From the NCBI RefSeq assembly GCF_029407905.1, contig NC_073626.1:106586982-106650981 (forward strand): a stretch of DNA of 64,000 nt, read 5' to 3'. This document shows positions 32,251 through 45,410 of this stretch, piece by piece. This DNA comes from Bubalus kerabau (taxonomy: Eukaryota > Chordata > Mammalia > Artiodactyla > Bovidae). Position numbers and translations under genes: made by a program. Below the pieces are notes generated by a model. The model worked only from the letters and a program-made list of their open reading frames with translations, was not told the DNA's origin and ran no database searches. How positions within the stretch are numbered: position 1 is the first letter of the stretch; the number at the start of each line of letters is the position of its first letter.

Positions 32251-35219
32251 GTAACACTCAGAGATACCTCTGGCTAAGCACTTTAAGGAAAATTAAATCA
32301 GCTATTACAGCTTCTCCTAAATGCTTCTGAAGGCATGACATTTTGTGAGAAACTTTACCACTTGCAAAATGCTACAGAGTATGTCTGTTTCTCTTGACCT
32401 CTTCATAGAAACCTGCAGTGCATGTTAGCACACTTAAGGCCCTGAAAACCTCCTTATTAAAATTCTCATAGAATTTCCTATGAGACCACCTTGCCTCCTG
32501 TCCCACCCTAACAAGTGTGTCAACTCAACTGCCCAGGACCTAAGTCTTGCATAAAGGCAGTGATACCAGGTCTGGTCACTTGAGGATGAAGAGGTGGTAG
32601 AAAATCTGTGGGTCCCTGTAGGAAGAATACTCTCTACTTGGAAGGAGCCAGCAGAAAAAGATACTCATAGAACAAGTATTCCGTGAGTTCATAATCACAA
32701 GGGAAGCTCATCTGGCAGAACTACAGTTCTATTTGGGCAGAAGGAATTCATTGTCCCCTCCCCACCAAATGAAAATTCGTTCTACTTTTTCCTATTCATT
32801 TATTCACTTGGTAATTTCTTTATAAAGCCCAACATATACCCCATCTGTGATCTATATCATGTTAGAAATTTATACCTTCAGCCACACAGCATAGTTCTAA
32901 CACTGCCATCTTTTCAGAGTTGATTCCTTAGAACACTGGGTCAGAAAGAAGACTGTAAATGTTTCTGATTTCATTGGAAATTCTGGATTAATAAGTACAT
33001 GAAAATGGTTTCTTTTAATACAGGATGTCTCAGTGCTTTGAGTGTGTGTGATTCTGATGAGGGCAGGGTGCGTGGTGATAGCCTGTGACATCTTCCAAGC
33101 TGTATATTTAGCCAAAGAACTCTGTGTCAAGGGAGTAAGTTTTGGTAGCAACAGCAACCTCTAAGAGTTCTTATAAGAAACAAACAAGATATGCTGGAAA
33201 TATCACCTCCTACAGTACACACGTGGTAGAGATTCAGTAGATGATGTTCTCTGACATCTATGGGAACCGAGTAGGCTTAGCCTCTTTACCTACCTTTATG
33301 TCTGCCTTGTTTCCTGAACTAGCAGTGAACTGGGCTGCTTCCTTAGTCCTGGTTCCCTTCGTCATTCCCCTCTGGGAATAGAGACAAGCTTATCTCTCAC
33401 CTAGTCCTTCCCCTTTCCCCAGATCCTGCCAGTGGACTGGAGCTGGACTGTATCTATTACTTTGTCCATTGACCTCTTTGAATAATAGCTCAGGTTAGAT
33501 TCTCAGCTCCTGCTAGATGCTGAGAATGACTTTCCCCCCAAAAAACGTGTTAGCCCATCTCACATTTTGATCAGAAATTTCAGAGTCATGCCAGCTTGGA
33601 CTGGTCTTGGGTACTCTCTCCATAGGCAGCACAGAATGGTCAGCCACTACCTCTCCAGTCTTGGTTCACTCCATCCATCCATGGAGAGCTTCCAATTTGC
33701 CACATGGCCAGGTTTTTCTGGAATTGGATTATCTTAGAAATGCTCTAGAGTGCTGTACCTGCTTTAATCCAGTGGCAAGTGGCAGCACTCGGCTAAGACT
33801 GCTCTCTAGACTACTGAGTGATTCTCTTTCCTCTCTGCTAGCACAGTTGATTCTTTCCTACTTAATTCTCTGTTTGCTTACTAGAAACAAAAGGTGACTC
33901 ATGTGCAGAAAAGTTTTGCCAAAACTTTCACCTTTTTATGCATACTAAGATAAATGAAGTGCCATTTTCACGACCTTTCTGTATCAGGGAAAATAAATCC
34001 TATAAAACTCACTCTTTTGAGCGATTCATGTCTGAAATCATGGTTGCTTCCATAAGATTTGGGCTGAAGCCATTTACAGATGAGCTCTGAAAACCAGACT
34101 TACTCCCAGTGGAACATAGCTTTTGACAAAGAGTTTTCCTAAAGAAACAGACTTGACTGCCTCCAATACCTCTGGCAATGATCCCAAGGAATATTTAAGG
34201 GTGAAGCCATTTATATGACACTGGCATTAAAGGGCTGGATGCTGAAACTGTGTTATCTATAGTTTGTTGTAGGCTTCTCCTTATGGTGTGGTTTCTTATA
34301 GATCTCACCTTTACTGGCCTGATTGACCATGATCCTGCACACAGAGGCCAATAGTGGTCTCTGGGATCTCTGAACCTTGTCGGGTGGAGTTGGCATCACA
34401 CCCTACCAGCAGAAGTACAGGATAAAAACCTCAGTAGTTGCACTGTTATGCTGAGACCAGTTTAAGAAAAAGGCTATCAGAGGAACAAACCTAGGGTTGG
34501 CAATAAAATCACTAGAGGTTGCTGAGCATGGTTAACACATGGAACAAGGAGAGTGACCCACTGAATCTCAAATAGCTCAAGTTCTAAAATCTGAAGAAGT
34601 GGGGGAGGTGGATAAAAGGATTAAGGGATTGTGATTTGGGCAGTTCTTAATATAATCTAGCCAGGAGATCTTCAAATTTCATTTCTGTATCCAAACTCTA
34701 AACAAACAATTAGGTTTATTTCATGTAGAAAAATGATGGTGCTCATTACTGGAGGGACAGAGAAAGGATCCCCTCCTCATCCCAATAAAATGTAAATTTT
34801 GATAATTTATTTATATTCCCTTAAAATATTTGTGACTAAGGATGTGGTTATACGCCATGGAACAAAATACAGCTAAATGACCTCCTCAGAGAGTAAGCTT
34901 ATGTCTTTGGTCTTAACTTGTATAGAATCACACTAAGTGAACAATTTTTTCCTGTCTGCATTCTGAAAATTGAAGTGATTGTCCATTGTCAAGCAAGGGC
35001 TTCATTCTTTGCTCTAAACTACTGATGAATTTTATAAATTCTTAATCAAAATCTTTGAGGGAAATTATATAATGCAAAATATTTTTATTTCATTATCTTC
35101 CTCGAGATCAATGAGTTTAACTTTCAGTCTTACTACCTTCTGAACTGCGACAGATGGTGTAGGTGGCAAATATTACACATTTGGTAAGAAAACATCATGG
35201 ATATAAATACCCTTGTCTT
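32251..35219. other. Repeat-poor unassigned sequence
   Basis: Three kilobases with no SINE or LINE recognised and no gene. The GC-richer part 33290-33790 is open for 96 codons (33607-33897) without a domain. Confidence 0.45.
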
Positions 35220-35345
35220 TTTCCCTCAGATCAGTGGAGAGCTTTAAGAACAGGATAAATACCCATCTGCCTGGAAAATTGCCTGGAGGCAGGGTGATGG
35301 ACTAGATGTCTCAGATTCCTTCTAGCCTTCTGATTCAGAGCTCCT
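35220..35345 (+). mobile_element. L3/CR1-type LINE 3' end fragment
   Basis: 'gagctttaagaacaggataa' at 35239-35258, then a '...ggaggcagggtgatggactagatg' zone (35285-35308) and 'ttccttctagccttctgatt' at 35317-35336 match the conserved 3' terminus of vertebrate CR1/L3 elements (aagaacaggctgga... gggttggactagatgacctctaaggtcccttccagctct). One of the oldest repeats here. Confidence 0.65.
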
Positions 35346-36839
35346 CACTGTTGCCAAAAGAGTTAGTTCTGGTGGGATACATCCAGGACTGCAGACCCTT
35401 CTGCCTGTGTGCATAAGGCCTGGACATTTTTCAATGAGATTAGCTAAGAACAAGCTTTCCTTTTGATCTCTACAGAAATATTGCTGCTTCTGAAATGTGT
35501 CTGCTCTATGGACTTGAAGGTATGGGGCTCTAGTGAATGATGAATGAATGAAAGTGAATAGATCTTGTTGGAGATGAGGATCACCCTTTCAGGGGCCCCA
35601 GTGTCTTTGTAACTTATGTGTATGTAGGGGGCTTGGCATGGAGCCTAAATACCTAAGCTCACCTACCAGGTGATAAACTATTGGGATCATTACGGCAGAC
35701 AATTTAAAACAGTTAATGGTACTCTCATCTGCAATATGGTCTTACAGTGGAAGCTGGGAGTCTCAGTCATGGGCTAAAATGTTCTCATTTACAATCCTAA
35801 TGAGCAAAGAGACAGCAGTATGCTTTCATGTTGATGTATACATGTACGTGCGTGTTTATTTTTGTTTTTATTTAATTTTCAAAGCAAGCCATACTCTCCT
35901 TAAAACATTTTTAAGAAAGCAGAAATGTATGAAGACTAAAACAAAAATAATCCTAAATTCCCCAAACCAGAAATAATCACTGTTGACAGTACAGCATACG
36001 GTAGACACGCAACACTTGTGAGTGGACATACTGAGCACTTGAAAAATTGATGTATGAACCCATTCCACCACACCATATAAGTTGTCTCTGAAAAATAGAA
36101 TAAATTACAATGGAAAATGTAAGAGTCCATTTCAGAGCACTTGAATTTTTCACTTGATGAGTAGTTTTCTCACTCTCTGGCATACAAGCTGAAAAAGTTT
36201 TATGAGTTACTTTGTGTTTTCCTGGGTAGGGAAATGATGAACCCGCTTATCAAGCCCCCAGCTTCCACCAGCACCATTGCTCCATTACTGTTCTAGACTT
36301 CTGTTCTTGGCACTTCCATTATCTGCAGTAGTGGCTGGTTTCTATCCAAACCCATTGCCCTTTCTTTTCGAGAATTTTTGAAAAAGAAATAGTGTTTTCT
36401 TTTAAATAATTTAAATCGCTTTGCAGAGTGTTACTTGATTTGTAACAATAAAATCATCTCGAGAAGTGGCTGTTGGTTGGTTGCCCAATTACATTTGTAC
36501 TATATGTAAATTGATTCCTCCACACCGGGGCTGTACACTTAATATTTCAAATTCATACATCTGCAGTGCAACTAATTTATATGTTTCATGGACTTTGAGT
36601 TGCTCATGATTAGAAAACTTGCAAATGCATATGTTAGAATTTTACTATTTTTCTCTCTTGATTACTTTTTCTAAGTCTGTATGTGTGTGTTGATGTACCT
36701 GTGTGTGTATTGTATGTATAGTTCCTGCATGTTAGATATTTTTACTTAAAAACTTTCAGTGGAATATTTTTCCAGTTTATTGCTAATATCAATTATTTTA
36801 TTTTTGATTAATTGATTTATTATATGTTGTCTCACCCAC
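35346..36839. other. Unassigned sequence
   Basis: No gene. A (gaat)n-like run at about 35536-35552. The segment 35930-36000 faintly resembles an antisense old L1 3' end (aaccagaaataatcactgttgac). The 36410-36640 segment is AT-balanced, single-copy-looking DNA. Confidence 0.42.
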
Positions 36840-36960
36840 CAAAAAGAGACATATTGCAAGAACAGGAAACTTTTTTGTATGTTGTACGTTGCTATGTCCT
36901 CAGTATCTAGAATAAATGCTAGCACATAATCAGTGCTCAATAAATATTAGATTATTGAAT
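36840..36960 (+). mobile_element. L2 LINE 3' end fragment
   Basis: 'gctatgtcctcagtatctag' at 36891-36910, 'aataaatgctagcacataat' at 36911-36930, 'cagtgctcaataaatattag' at 36931-36950 and an attgaat end follow the L2 terminus closely. No tail beyond. Confidence 0.78.
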
Positions 36961-37059
36961 AAAACATTGACTAAAGTATTCACTGGATATACAATTATTG
37001 ACTGTTTAATTTTTCCTTATAAAGATGTGACCAAAGTTTATTAAAATGTCCTTTTGTTG

Positions 37060-37275
37060 TTGAAATTAGTATTATATAATTTTTTTTATCACAACCAATG
37101 CTCAGGAACAAAAATTGGCCACTACTTTTGATTTTTCTTTGAGAATAGATTCTAGTAGTGGAATTGTTAGGTCAAATCATAATTGTGTTAAGTTCTTACA
37201 GCTTAATATATTTTGCTTATTTCCCCCTCAGAACACTAGTATAAATTTTAAAGTCTCACAAACAATGAATGAAAA
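37060..37275 (-). mobile_element. Old L1 3' UTR, antisense
   Basis: Plus strand 'atcacaaccaatgctcagga', 'gagaatagattctagtagtg' at 37141-37160 and 'gaattgttaggtcaaatcat' at 37161-37180 mirror the reversed L1 3' end (aggataaattcctagaagtggaattgctgggtcaaa). Homologous to the block at 12079-12345. Confidence 0.68.
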
Positions 37276-37384
37276 ATGTACAAAAATGTACATCTTACCA
37301 TTTCCTCGCTTTATGGAGTAACTTTTGAACTTTCTTAATTCTAGAATTCAAAGAAATTCCATTTGTATCATGGACATCAGATTA

Positions 37385-37580
37385 GTCAAGTTATCTCTAG
37401 GTGCTGTAACAAAAACTCCCAAATCTCAGTGCAATGAAAGTTTTTCTCTAGTTCATGGAATAGTCTGACCCAGCTTGAGTGACTCTTCTGGGCCACTAGT
37501 CTCCAAGCAGGGACCTAGGGACTCAGGGATTTGAATTCCTTTAATCTACCATCACCGAGTATTTTACTTCAAGATGGATA

Positions 37581-37614
<34 letters not shown>

Positions 37615-37770
37615 TGAGTGAGAGAGATCAAGTGGGATGTTTTACGGCCTGGCTAGAAGAGAAGTATAAAATTCTGCCTACATCCCATTGGCCAGAACCC
37701 AGTCATGTGTTCCCCCTCAGATGCAAGAGGGGCTGGGAATCAGAGTCTTCCTGAAAATCTGGTCAACAAC
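37385..37770. mobile_element. Old interspersed repeat, family unresolved, with (GT)n
   Basis: 'ctaggtgctgtaacaaaaac' at 37397-37416 on the left and 'cccattggccagaacccagt' at 37683-37702 on the right resemble a known medium-reiteration mammalian repeat whose name I cannot fix. A (GT)n run of about 30 bases (37583-37613) lies in the middle. Confidence 0.42.
37583..37613. repeat. (GT)n microsatellite
   Basis: About 15 GT units, followed by a short gtctgagtgagagaga stretch. Not adjacent to a Bov-tA, unlike the run at 31479. Confidence 0.95.
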
Positions 37771-38675
37771 AGCATGGTATCTTGAAACAGATTCTAAAAA
37801 TATCTTCTTTCACTTGTTAGATTGCTGAAGAGTGTAGGATATCTGCTAGTAGATCTGATGGCCCAATTTTGATCAAATGTCTACACACTCCATTACCTGT
37901 GCCAGTGACCAATCCTTGATCAGCAGTATTTGCAAAACAAAGACAAACATATAGAAGAAGCACCAGTCTTGTCAGGATCGTGGTGGCTTGTCCTGCAACT
38001 GAGAAGCAATGCTTTTCAATTCACCCACCTTTAGAGTTTGCTTTTGGTGTCCTGGGATGATTCCTGTTGATCTAAAATTCCCCTGTAGTTTCCTTCAGAT
38101 GAGCTAGCCTTCATTTCTGCGCCTACACATGGTAGCATAGTGTTACTGGCAGCCAGTGATCAGTGACTGCTCCATTCCACAAAGAAGCTGGTTACATTTT
38201 ACCACAAGGATCACAAGGAAAGTGATCCCTGGGTAAATATACAGAATCCACAGGTTTCTTTTGACCCTTAAGGGTAGAAAACATACATTTAATGGATTAG
38301 TAAAATTAGTGACATGATGCTCTAGGTGTTGGAAGAAATTTGTAATCTTCTATTGTGTTATAAATTTAACTCTAGAAAATAAAAAAAGAAATGATATTCC
38401 CAAGAATAGGTAGTATCTCTTGATTCAGAAAATAACAGTACATTTTCTGTTGTCAAATATGAGATATTATAATATCTTGAATAATATCTATGAGATCTAA
38501 ACTATGGTAATCCTTAGAAATATGTTTGCCTGTATCCAAAATTATAAACTCTTTCTGTCATAGATTTCAATGGGTAGCATCAACATTTAGAGAACTACTC
38601 TTTTTTTTCCCCTCTCCCAGGATTATTCATTTTACTAAGCAGTCTACATCATCTCTAGCTAAATGTTGATGTGTG
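37771..38675. other. Unassigned sequence
   Basis: No gene or recognised repeat. Confidence 0.4.
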
Positions 38676-38687
38676 TTAAAATAGTAA

Positions 38688-38869
38688 GTGAAAGTTGCTC
38701 AGTTGTGTCTCACTCTTTGCGACCCCATGGAATAGTCTATGTTCTCCATGCCAGAATACTGGAGTGGATAGCCATTCGCTTCTTCAGGGATCCTCTCAAC
38801 CCAGAGCTTGAACCCAGGTCTCCCTCATTGCAGGTGGATTCTTTACCAGCTGAGCCAGCAGGGAAGCCC
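38688..38869 (-). mobile_element. Bov-tA SINE, internal-deletion subtype
   Basis: Reverse copy: 'tgaaagttgctcagttgtgt' at 38689-38708, 'gcgaccccatggaatagtct' then directly 'tccatgccagaatactgg', lacking the usual ctgccaggctcctctg block. Perfect 12-base duplication ttaaaatagtaa at 38676-38687 and 38870-38881. Confidence 0.95.
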
Positions 38870-41103
38870 TTAAAATAGTAATGGACAGTATTAATTTTCA
38901 TCCAGAAATGAAATATTCTTGGTGGTAGGTGATTCTGTTAAAAATTTAGAGTCAATTTTGCAATTATAAGGTCTTTTAACAAAGTATGGGAAAAATGTGC
39001 TCTACATTGGGGTGATGAAAACAGGAAAAAATATGACTGTTGAGCAATTATTAAGGGTGAGCTTGAAACTTGTAGAGATCTTTTATTTTTGTCTAAAACA
39101 ATATTTTAAGAAAAATACAGGCTTATTTCTGATTTACGAATTTCAAAGCTCCCATAGCCAAAGGAGGGAGATTTTCTAACAGTAGGGGGTTATCCTATTA
39201 AAATTCATCATGATTCTTTTTACAGAAAGAAGTAAACAAGAATCAGTTTTCTTTAGTAAAGAAGTTGGCTGAGATGCAAGTTGATCTGGTACAGATTCGA
39301 TAGATTCATACGAAACGTCTACAAAATAATTCAGAATCAGAATCCACCATTTATAGGGACTTCTTTCCCTTTTCTTTTTCTTGAGCAGGAGGAGAGGGAG
39401 AGAGGAAATCTGTGTTAGGGAAGAAAAGGAAAGCCGCCTAGCACATACAAAAGGATTTTATAGCTTTTAATTCTGCTAAGCCACTGATACATGGAAGATG
39501 TGCAGTACTGTAATTATCTGGCTAGATAGATGTAATTGTATCTATCAAACTAAATAGAACACTGTCAGATGACAGCCAAGATTGGATTGTCTTTAAGGGT
39601 CAGACAGAATCCTAGAGTGACCTCACTCCTTTCTCACCAGGCCTGTTTTCTGAGTCTTTGATGGGGACCCATTTTGCTAACCATCTGAAAGCATATACAG
39701 TAACACAGTCTTTTGCTCTATGCCAACAGCCTCCCTAGAGAGCATGCTCAGTTTCCTTATGCCTGGGGGATTAAGCCTGCCCAGGCCTCCCTTGTATTTG
39801 AAATGTATGATATTGATATCAGTGCTTAGGGAGAATCAGGCCTCTGCAATGAACAGATCACGCCTGGCTCCATGAAGTCTATGTTGCATGGAGAGAAGCA
39901 TAGACTGGGTGGAGAGGAGCCAAGTCAGCTTTAGCTCTGGAAAGCAAGTATTAGGTAATTAATTAAAGAGTTTGTTTCCTGGCCTGGTCCTTACTATTCA
40001 GGACGTTTTCATGGGCTAGATAAATAGTGGTTTTACATTTGATATATCAGCAGATCATTGCCATCTTGAAGGTGCATGCTGGGCTATCTGTGTCAGTGCT
40101 TCTCTGAGATGCTGTCTTTAAAACCAGCATCCACCCTCCTCCCCCTTGCTCATTTATAAGCAGTTGGAACCTATTTTCATGGAGTTTCTCCAATCAGGAT
40201 CATGTCCAAACCATTTGGGTTTTTTTGAGCCTTCCATACTATATTTACTGTGTTTAGTGAAAAGCTGGATTCTCCTCGTGCTAAGTAGCAAACCCATGAT
40301 GGTTGAAATATTCCACCCGTCCTGCCGCATTTATGGGAAGAGACAAAACACACAGAGAGATGTGCGGTTATTAAGTGAGCTACTTCGTTTCCCAGTTCTT
40401 TCTTCATTTCCCAGGGGTGCATTTTTGGTCATCCTTTGGTGACTTGCTGCCACTGAGTCTTAGGTTCCCACTGTTGGTGGTTCATACTTCTGATGGGAAC
40501 AAAGCTCTACTAGAGGCAGGTCTGCCTCATGTCTTATTGCAGAAAAATGCCTGATACTTCTGCATGTGCTGTGTGTTAAGCTTCACCAGGTTAACGCCCC
40601 TCTGCCTGGGCTTTTGGAAAACAGTCCCAAATTGTCACATGGAAAGGGACATTTCAGTGCTGATTTTTATTTCCATGAGATTAAAAGTGAAACATGTAAC
40701 CACAAAGCTGGTTTATGTCATCCCCCTGTCAGAGCCAGCAGTCATGCCAAAAACTAGATATTTGATAGGTTTGTGAGAGAAACAGATGCAGAAAGATGCC
40801 ATTCCCACAATTTAGACTCCTTCTTATCTTTAAGCTAGAAAGAACATTCCAGATGAAAAAAACTATTTTATGGGCTTTAAAAAGTAACAAAGAAAATGTA
40901 CAAATAAAAAAATACTAATTTAAAACTGATGTCATACTTGGGGACCTATAAACAACAAATCGGTATTCCTAATTTTAAAAAAAGTTATTCAAGACAGGCT
41001 TACTTGATGCTTACATTTATGCTGCATTTATACCTCAGCCATGGTGTTATAATTGAGAGAAAATATCTACAAGATATATTCACATATAGTAAATAGTATG
41101 TGG

Positions 41104-41137
41104 ATATAGCAAGAAAAAAATATAGCAAGAAAAAAAA
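41104..41137. repeat. Tandem duplication of a 17-base unit
   Basis: Two copies of an atatagcaagaaaaaa-type unit lie back to back, differing by one base at the unit edge. Looks like a slippage event. Confidence 0.85.
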
Positions 41138-41408
41138 TAGAGAACCATAAACTTCCAAAAGGCTAAAACATCCAGAAAGTATTCTCTCAGCTTTTTTGGG
41201 GGAAGCATTTTGCGTCCCATTCTTTTTATTTAATTCTGCCAGCTGTCTGCTAAACAAATCTAGCCAGGTGGGGCTTACAACCCATGACTAAAAAACCGCT
41301 AGTGCAGCTGTCCAGCTTGCCCGAAGGAAGAATTCAGACAAATGGCAGGAACGAAAAGATTGTTTTGTTTTCAAGAAAGTAGCTACTGTACCTTCTTTGG
41401 ATTCAGTT

Positions 41409-41425
41409 CCCCCCCCCCGCCCCCC
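41409..41425. repeat. C10-G-C6 homopolymer tract
   Basis: Ten C, one G, six C, then G. Likely length-variable and hard to sequence; reverse strand is a G-run pair. Confidence 0.9.
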
Positions 41426-41832
41426 GTTTGCTTAAGTTAATCCATTACTTCTTAAGGTTTTATATCAAATAGAAAAATAGTTTCACCTTTAAAAATTTTT
41501 AGTGTATTTTTGTTATAACAAGTTTATTATGATTTTCCCATAAGTAAAAGCTGTCTTTTATATTGCAACCTGGTACTGAGTTGTCATCTTTTTTTTTTTT
41601 TTGGTGGAGAGTTAACTGATTGCTAAATCTTTTTCTTCTCTCTCTTTCTTAGGAGAGAACAAGTTATTAGTGAACTATGACTGCAATTTATTTCTAAATA
41701 CAGCAGAATTAAATGTGGAGCTATTTAAAGGTGAAGGCTGGCATGGCTTACTCTTGAGCAGAGGAACAGAACAGGCTTCTTTGCACTGCATCATCGGTGG
41801 ACCTCAACTGTGAATTTCTAGTCAGCAAATAG

Positions 41833-41932
41833 GCGCTTCCTTTGGCGCGTCTGAGCGGAGGACAACAAGGGCTGCGCTAAAAACGATCACGTCGCCATCT
41901 GATCTATAACTCCATTGATGACAGATCCACGC
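41833..41932. other. CpG cluster in CpG-poor DNA
   Basis: Ten CpG dinucleotides in 100 bases, including 'ggcgcgtctgagcgg' at 41844-41858, 'aacgatcacgtcgcc' at 41882-41896 and an acgcgt (MluI-type) core at 41929-41934. A strong acceptor-like pyrimidine tract ending 'ctctctttcttag' lies at 41641-41653. No open frame crosses the cluster. It could be a small methylation-protected regulatory element or part of a non-coding exon; neither is shown. Confidence 0.5.
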
Positions 41933-44900
41933 GTAAATCACTCAGTTACTTTCCCCACTTCTTTGACATTTGTCAGTTCAGTGAATCTCAACATTTTCCT
42001 CCATCCTGCCTAAAATTATTAATATCTCATGAAAAAGGCTGATAGAGTTTATAGCCGGTTTCGGTCTCTGGTCCCAGCACCTGTTCCCGAGATGTGTCCC
42101 TCATGCTCAGGGTTAGGACACAGCACTGACTATAGCCAGACTTTTGTAACCCTCCACAGGGAAGTTCTTGGAATGCCAGGGTCCTGATGCCCTTCACAGA
42201 ACTCAGCGATCTTTGACATGCAAAGTGAAATGCTTATCACGTCCCTGAGCCAGCTGTGATTTGTGTATTGGTTTAAAAGAGGATAAGACTGAAAGGGAAG
42301 GTAGGACTTTGCTTAGCAAAGGCGCGTATTCTACAAGCTGCTAAGGCTGTTTGGCTAAACCTCAGAGCAGATTTGGCAAAGAGATAGAACCAGGAGATTG
42401 ACATATTCAGTTACCTTGTTCTGCCATTTATAGCGACACAAGGAAACAATGCCTGTAGTCTGAGCTGCACAGACCGAAATGGTATTCAGAATAAGCAGCC
42501 CAAGCCAGATGACTTTGTATAATAAGACACGGCTTGATATTGGCCTGGGTGCTCACAAACTAAAGAGAAAAGGAGGCCATTTTTTCATGAAGAAATTGAA
42601 GTGCTGATGCAGAACTAACCCTCAGTTTGTCATTATTTAATGAAGGAGTAATGGGGATTTTTGTCAAAACTTGCATAGGTGATAACAATAATGTGTCACA
42701 AAAGAGTAATCATATTACTTAGCCCTCAGAGGATTTACACATGCCTTGAAATGTTAGAAGCGAATACACTGTGTAGAAAGGTATGAACACACCAGATCAA
42801 AAGAAGGAAAGCACCCCTTCCTTTTTGCCCTCCTTCCCAACCCTGAAGCCTGGTCAGGGGCCCCTGGTTTAACAGCATCCACCTTGATCCTAAATTTCTG
42901 CTTCCTTCCAGCATCTGGACTTAACTACTTTTGGACAGTGTGAGCAACCAACAGATTGCCACTATAGGAACTTTGTGGTTAAGCAGGAACAAACCCCAAG
43001 GAAAAAATTCACAAATATTATAAAGGCAGCATCATTTACCCTTCGTGTACTACACTGATAAGAGACAACAAATATTCATTTAAGAAAGAACACTCCAAAC
43101 ACTAGTCATGTAAGAAGGGGTGCTTTGTGGAAAAAAATTAGGAAATCTCATAACATTTCTTCCTTTTTCCTTTCTTCCTTTCTGTATGCACATGCATATG
43201 AATCTGTTTATATTTAAAGTCTCTTTAAATACATCTTTAAATGCGGGCAAGGATTGCTTTATAATAGAATGCAGACAAGCAAATCCATAACGCTTACAAT
43301 TTCTATATTTTCTCCATTTCAAGGCTGACGAATGTAGATCCAAAAGAATAAATCATTTATACTGTGGAAAAAGAAAAAGTGTATGTGTTAGGCAAAGATC
43401 TTAGAAATCTTAATTTCTAACCATGTGGTGAGTACAAACTAATATGAGATGGAAAATTTTCTCTAATGTTTTCTCCATTAACAAAAACATTTAAAGTGGA
43501 ACCAAAGATTTTCAGTATAAAGTAAGTTTCTAATTAATAGGATGATTTTCTCTTCCAGACATTCAGATATGGCATGTCTTTTTGTAAATAGTAGTTTCAT
43601 GAAGCAAATGATCCAAAAGTACAGTTTTTTAATCTGAAACATGGCTGTTAAGTTTGTCATTTTACATCTGCATGGTAAAAGGGTATCAAGTATCTTCTTT
43701 AATTTTATGTCTTCTTCTGCAGCCTCCTAGGCTGTCCTAAGACCTGTATTGTAGCCTTCATGTAAGTGGGTTCCCTTTTTCTAGTTCTACATCATTATCT
43801 CAGCCTTCTGCTGACTTCCAATTCCTAGGATCATGAACAGGATTTGAATATTTAACCTTGAAACTTCTCCAGGAAAAAATGAACACTAAATTTCTATAGT
43901 GTTTTAAAAATAATTTCTTCATAAATAGTGGCATGTTCTTAAAATTATTCAATCAAAACATACAACCAATCTGCCCTATTAATAGCAAATAAATGTAAAG
44001 TACAAATTCTATGATTCAATACAAGAGACACACAAGACAGAAAGCTCTTACAAGACTTCCATGCTGTGCTCTTATTTTGGCATCTTTTTGATTATAATCT
44101 GGCAAACCAAAAGTATATTTCTGTATCATGCAGGTAGAAGTGAGACTTTGAGGCTCATTTACCAGTGTGAATTTTTCCAGTGTGTCACAATTTCACAAAC
44201 ACCTGAGCTTTCTGACATTCTGCTGATCCACTCTGAAAGTTCAGTGTGTTTAAGCAACTGCGCTGTCAATTTCCCTAACTTCTGTCTTTTCTTCAATTCT
44301 CTCTACTCTTTCTCCCTCCCTCCCCTGCTTCTCTTCTTGTTCAGGTTTTGCTTCCCTGCATTCTGTCTTATTTTCTCTTCTTTTCTTTTTCTTTTTTTTC
44401 TTCTCTTACACTGTCCCTCCCCTTGTTGAATTTTTTAAACTGGCCTTCAGGTCAAGACTTTTCTTAATGCCGATAGATGTCCAGTTCTGGAAAGTTTTCA
44501 CATATTCATTAAAATGTGGAAAAATAAAGTGCCAACAATGCTGCCTATCAAAGAGCAGTCACATTACAGAAATCATATCTAATGATTTCATTTTCTATTG
44601 AACGTTCCCATCTCACAATAATTAAAAAAACTCCTGCAAGCAAGGCTACACAGTCATGCTATTTGTGTTTAAGCAACCAACCTGATGTATAGATTCGACT
44701 TCACTCAGCAATTACATATCAAGTCAGAATGGAGAGACAGACCTTCCCAAGTGTTCTCATGTTGTACTGTTTACAAGGCAGTCCTGTACTTCTGGTTTAC
44801 AGCTCTGCTTAGATCCTGTTACAGTTATACTTAGATCTTTCTTTTGGTAAAATGAAATTTAATGAGAAGGAAAGTGTGCTTTCAGTTTGCAGAAGGATTT

Positions 44901-45059
44901 CTAGTTAAACTTAGGGTATGTAAAACCACATTCACCCCAAAATAAACAAAGTGTTCATTCACAGAAAGAACAAACTGTTCCCACCTGAATCATAATGGAA
45001 GGAATTCTTTCTAAATATTTTTGAGTGTATCAAACTTAAAAAATTTTTTTTTCCTGAAG

Positions 45060-45410
45060 CCAACAAGTTTCCTACCTTTCGTGGAAGTCCACCTTAAGGT
45101 CGGTTACAACTCTGGTGCACTGGCTGATCATTTGCAAATCCCACTGCAACAAACCAAGAGGGCGGGGCTCCTGAGACATCTGTGGACCAGAAGACCTGGC
45201 AGAGACCGCTAAGCTTTCCGTGGGACTGACTACTAGCAGCTTGGCTGCAGGAACAGTCGACCTGAGGTACTCTTTCCACATATCAACAGCTTGTCAGTGG
45301 TGGGCTGAAAGACACGGCGACTGCCGGAAAGGAAAGTACCTGCTGTCAGGGGAGCTAACCAGCTACCCTGCCCTCTTCCATGGTCAAATCTTTCATACAG
45401 AAGAGAAAAA
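45060..45410. other. GC-richer patch with CpGs
   Basis: About 350 bases with roughly nine or ten CpG ('agagggcggggctcctg' at 45158-45174; gtcgacc; 'gacacggcgactgccgg' at 45311-45327), clearly richer than its surroundings. Contains an Sp1-like gggcgggg core at 45161-45168. Overlapping frames of 61-69 codons on three frames show no domain. Could be a decayed retrocopy or a regulatory element. Confidence 0.4.

Noticed and set aside
41641..41653. Definite splice acceptor / exon start
   Set aside because: The pyrimidine tract plus AG is acceptor-like, but no donor or conserved frame could be paired with it, so it is reported only as a finding.
44061..44429. 122-codon frame, possible membrane protein
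   Set aside because: Its hydrophobic C-terminal half is translated from a pyrimidine-rich tract, which always yields Leu/Phe/Ser runs.
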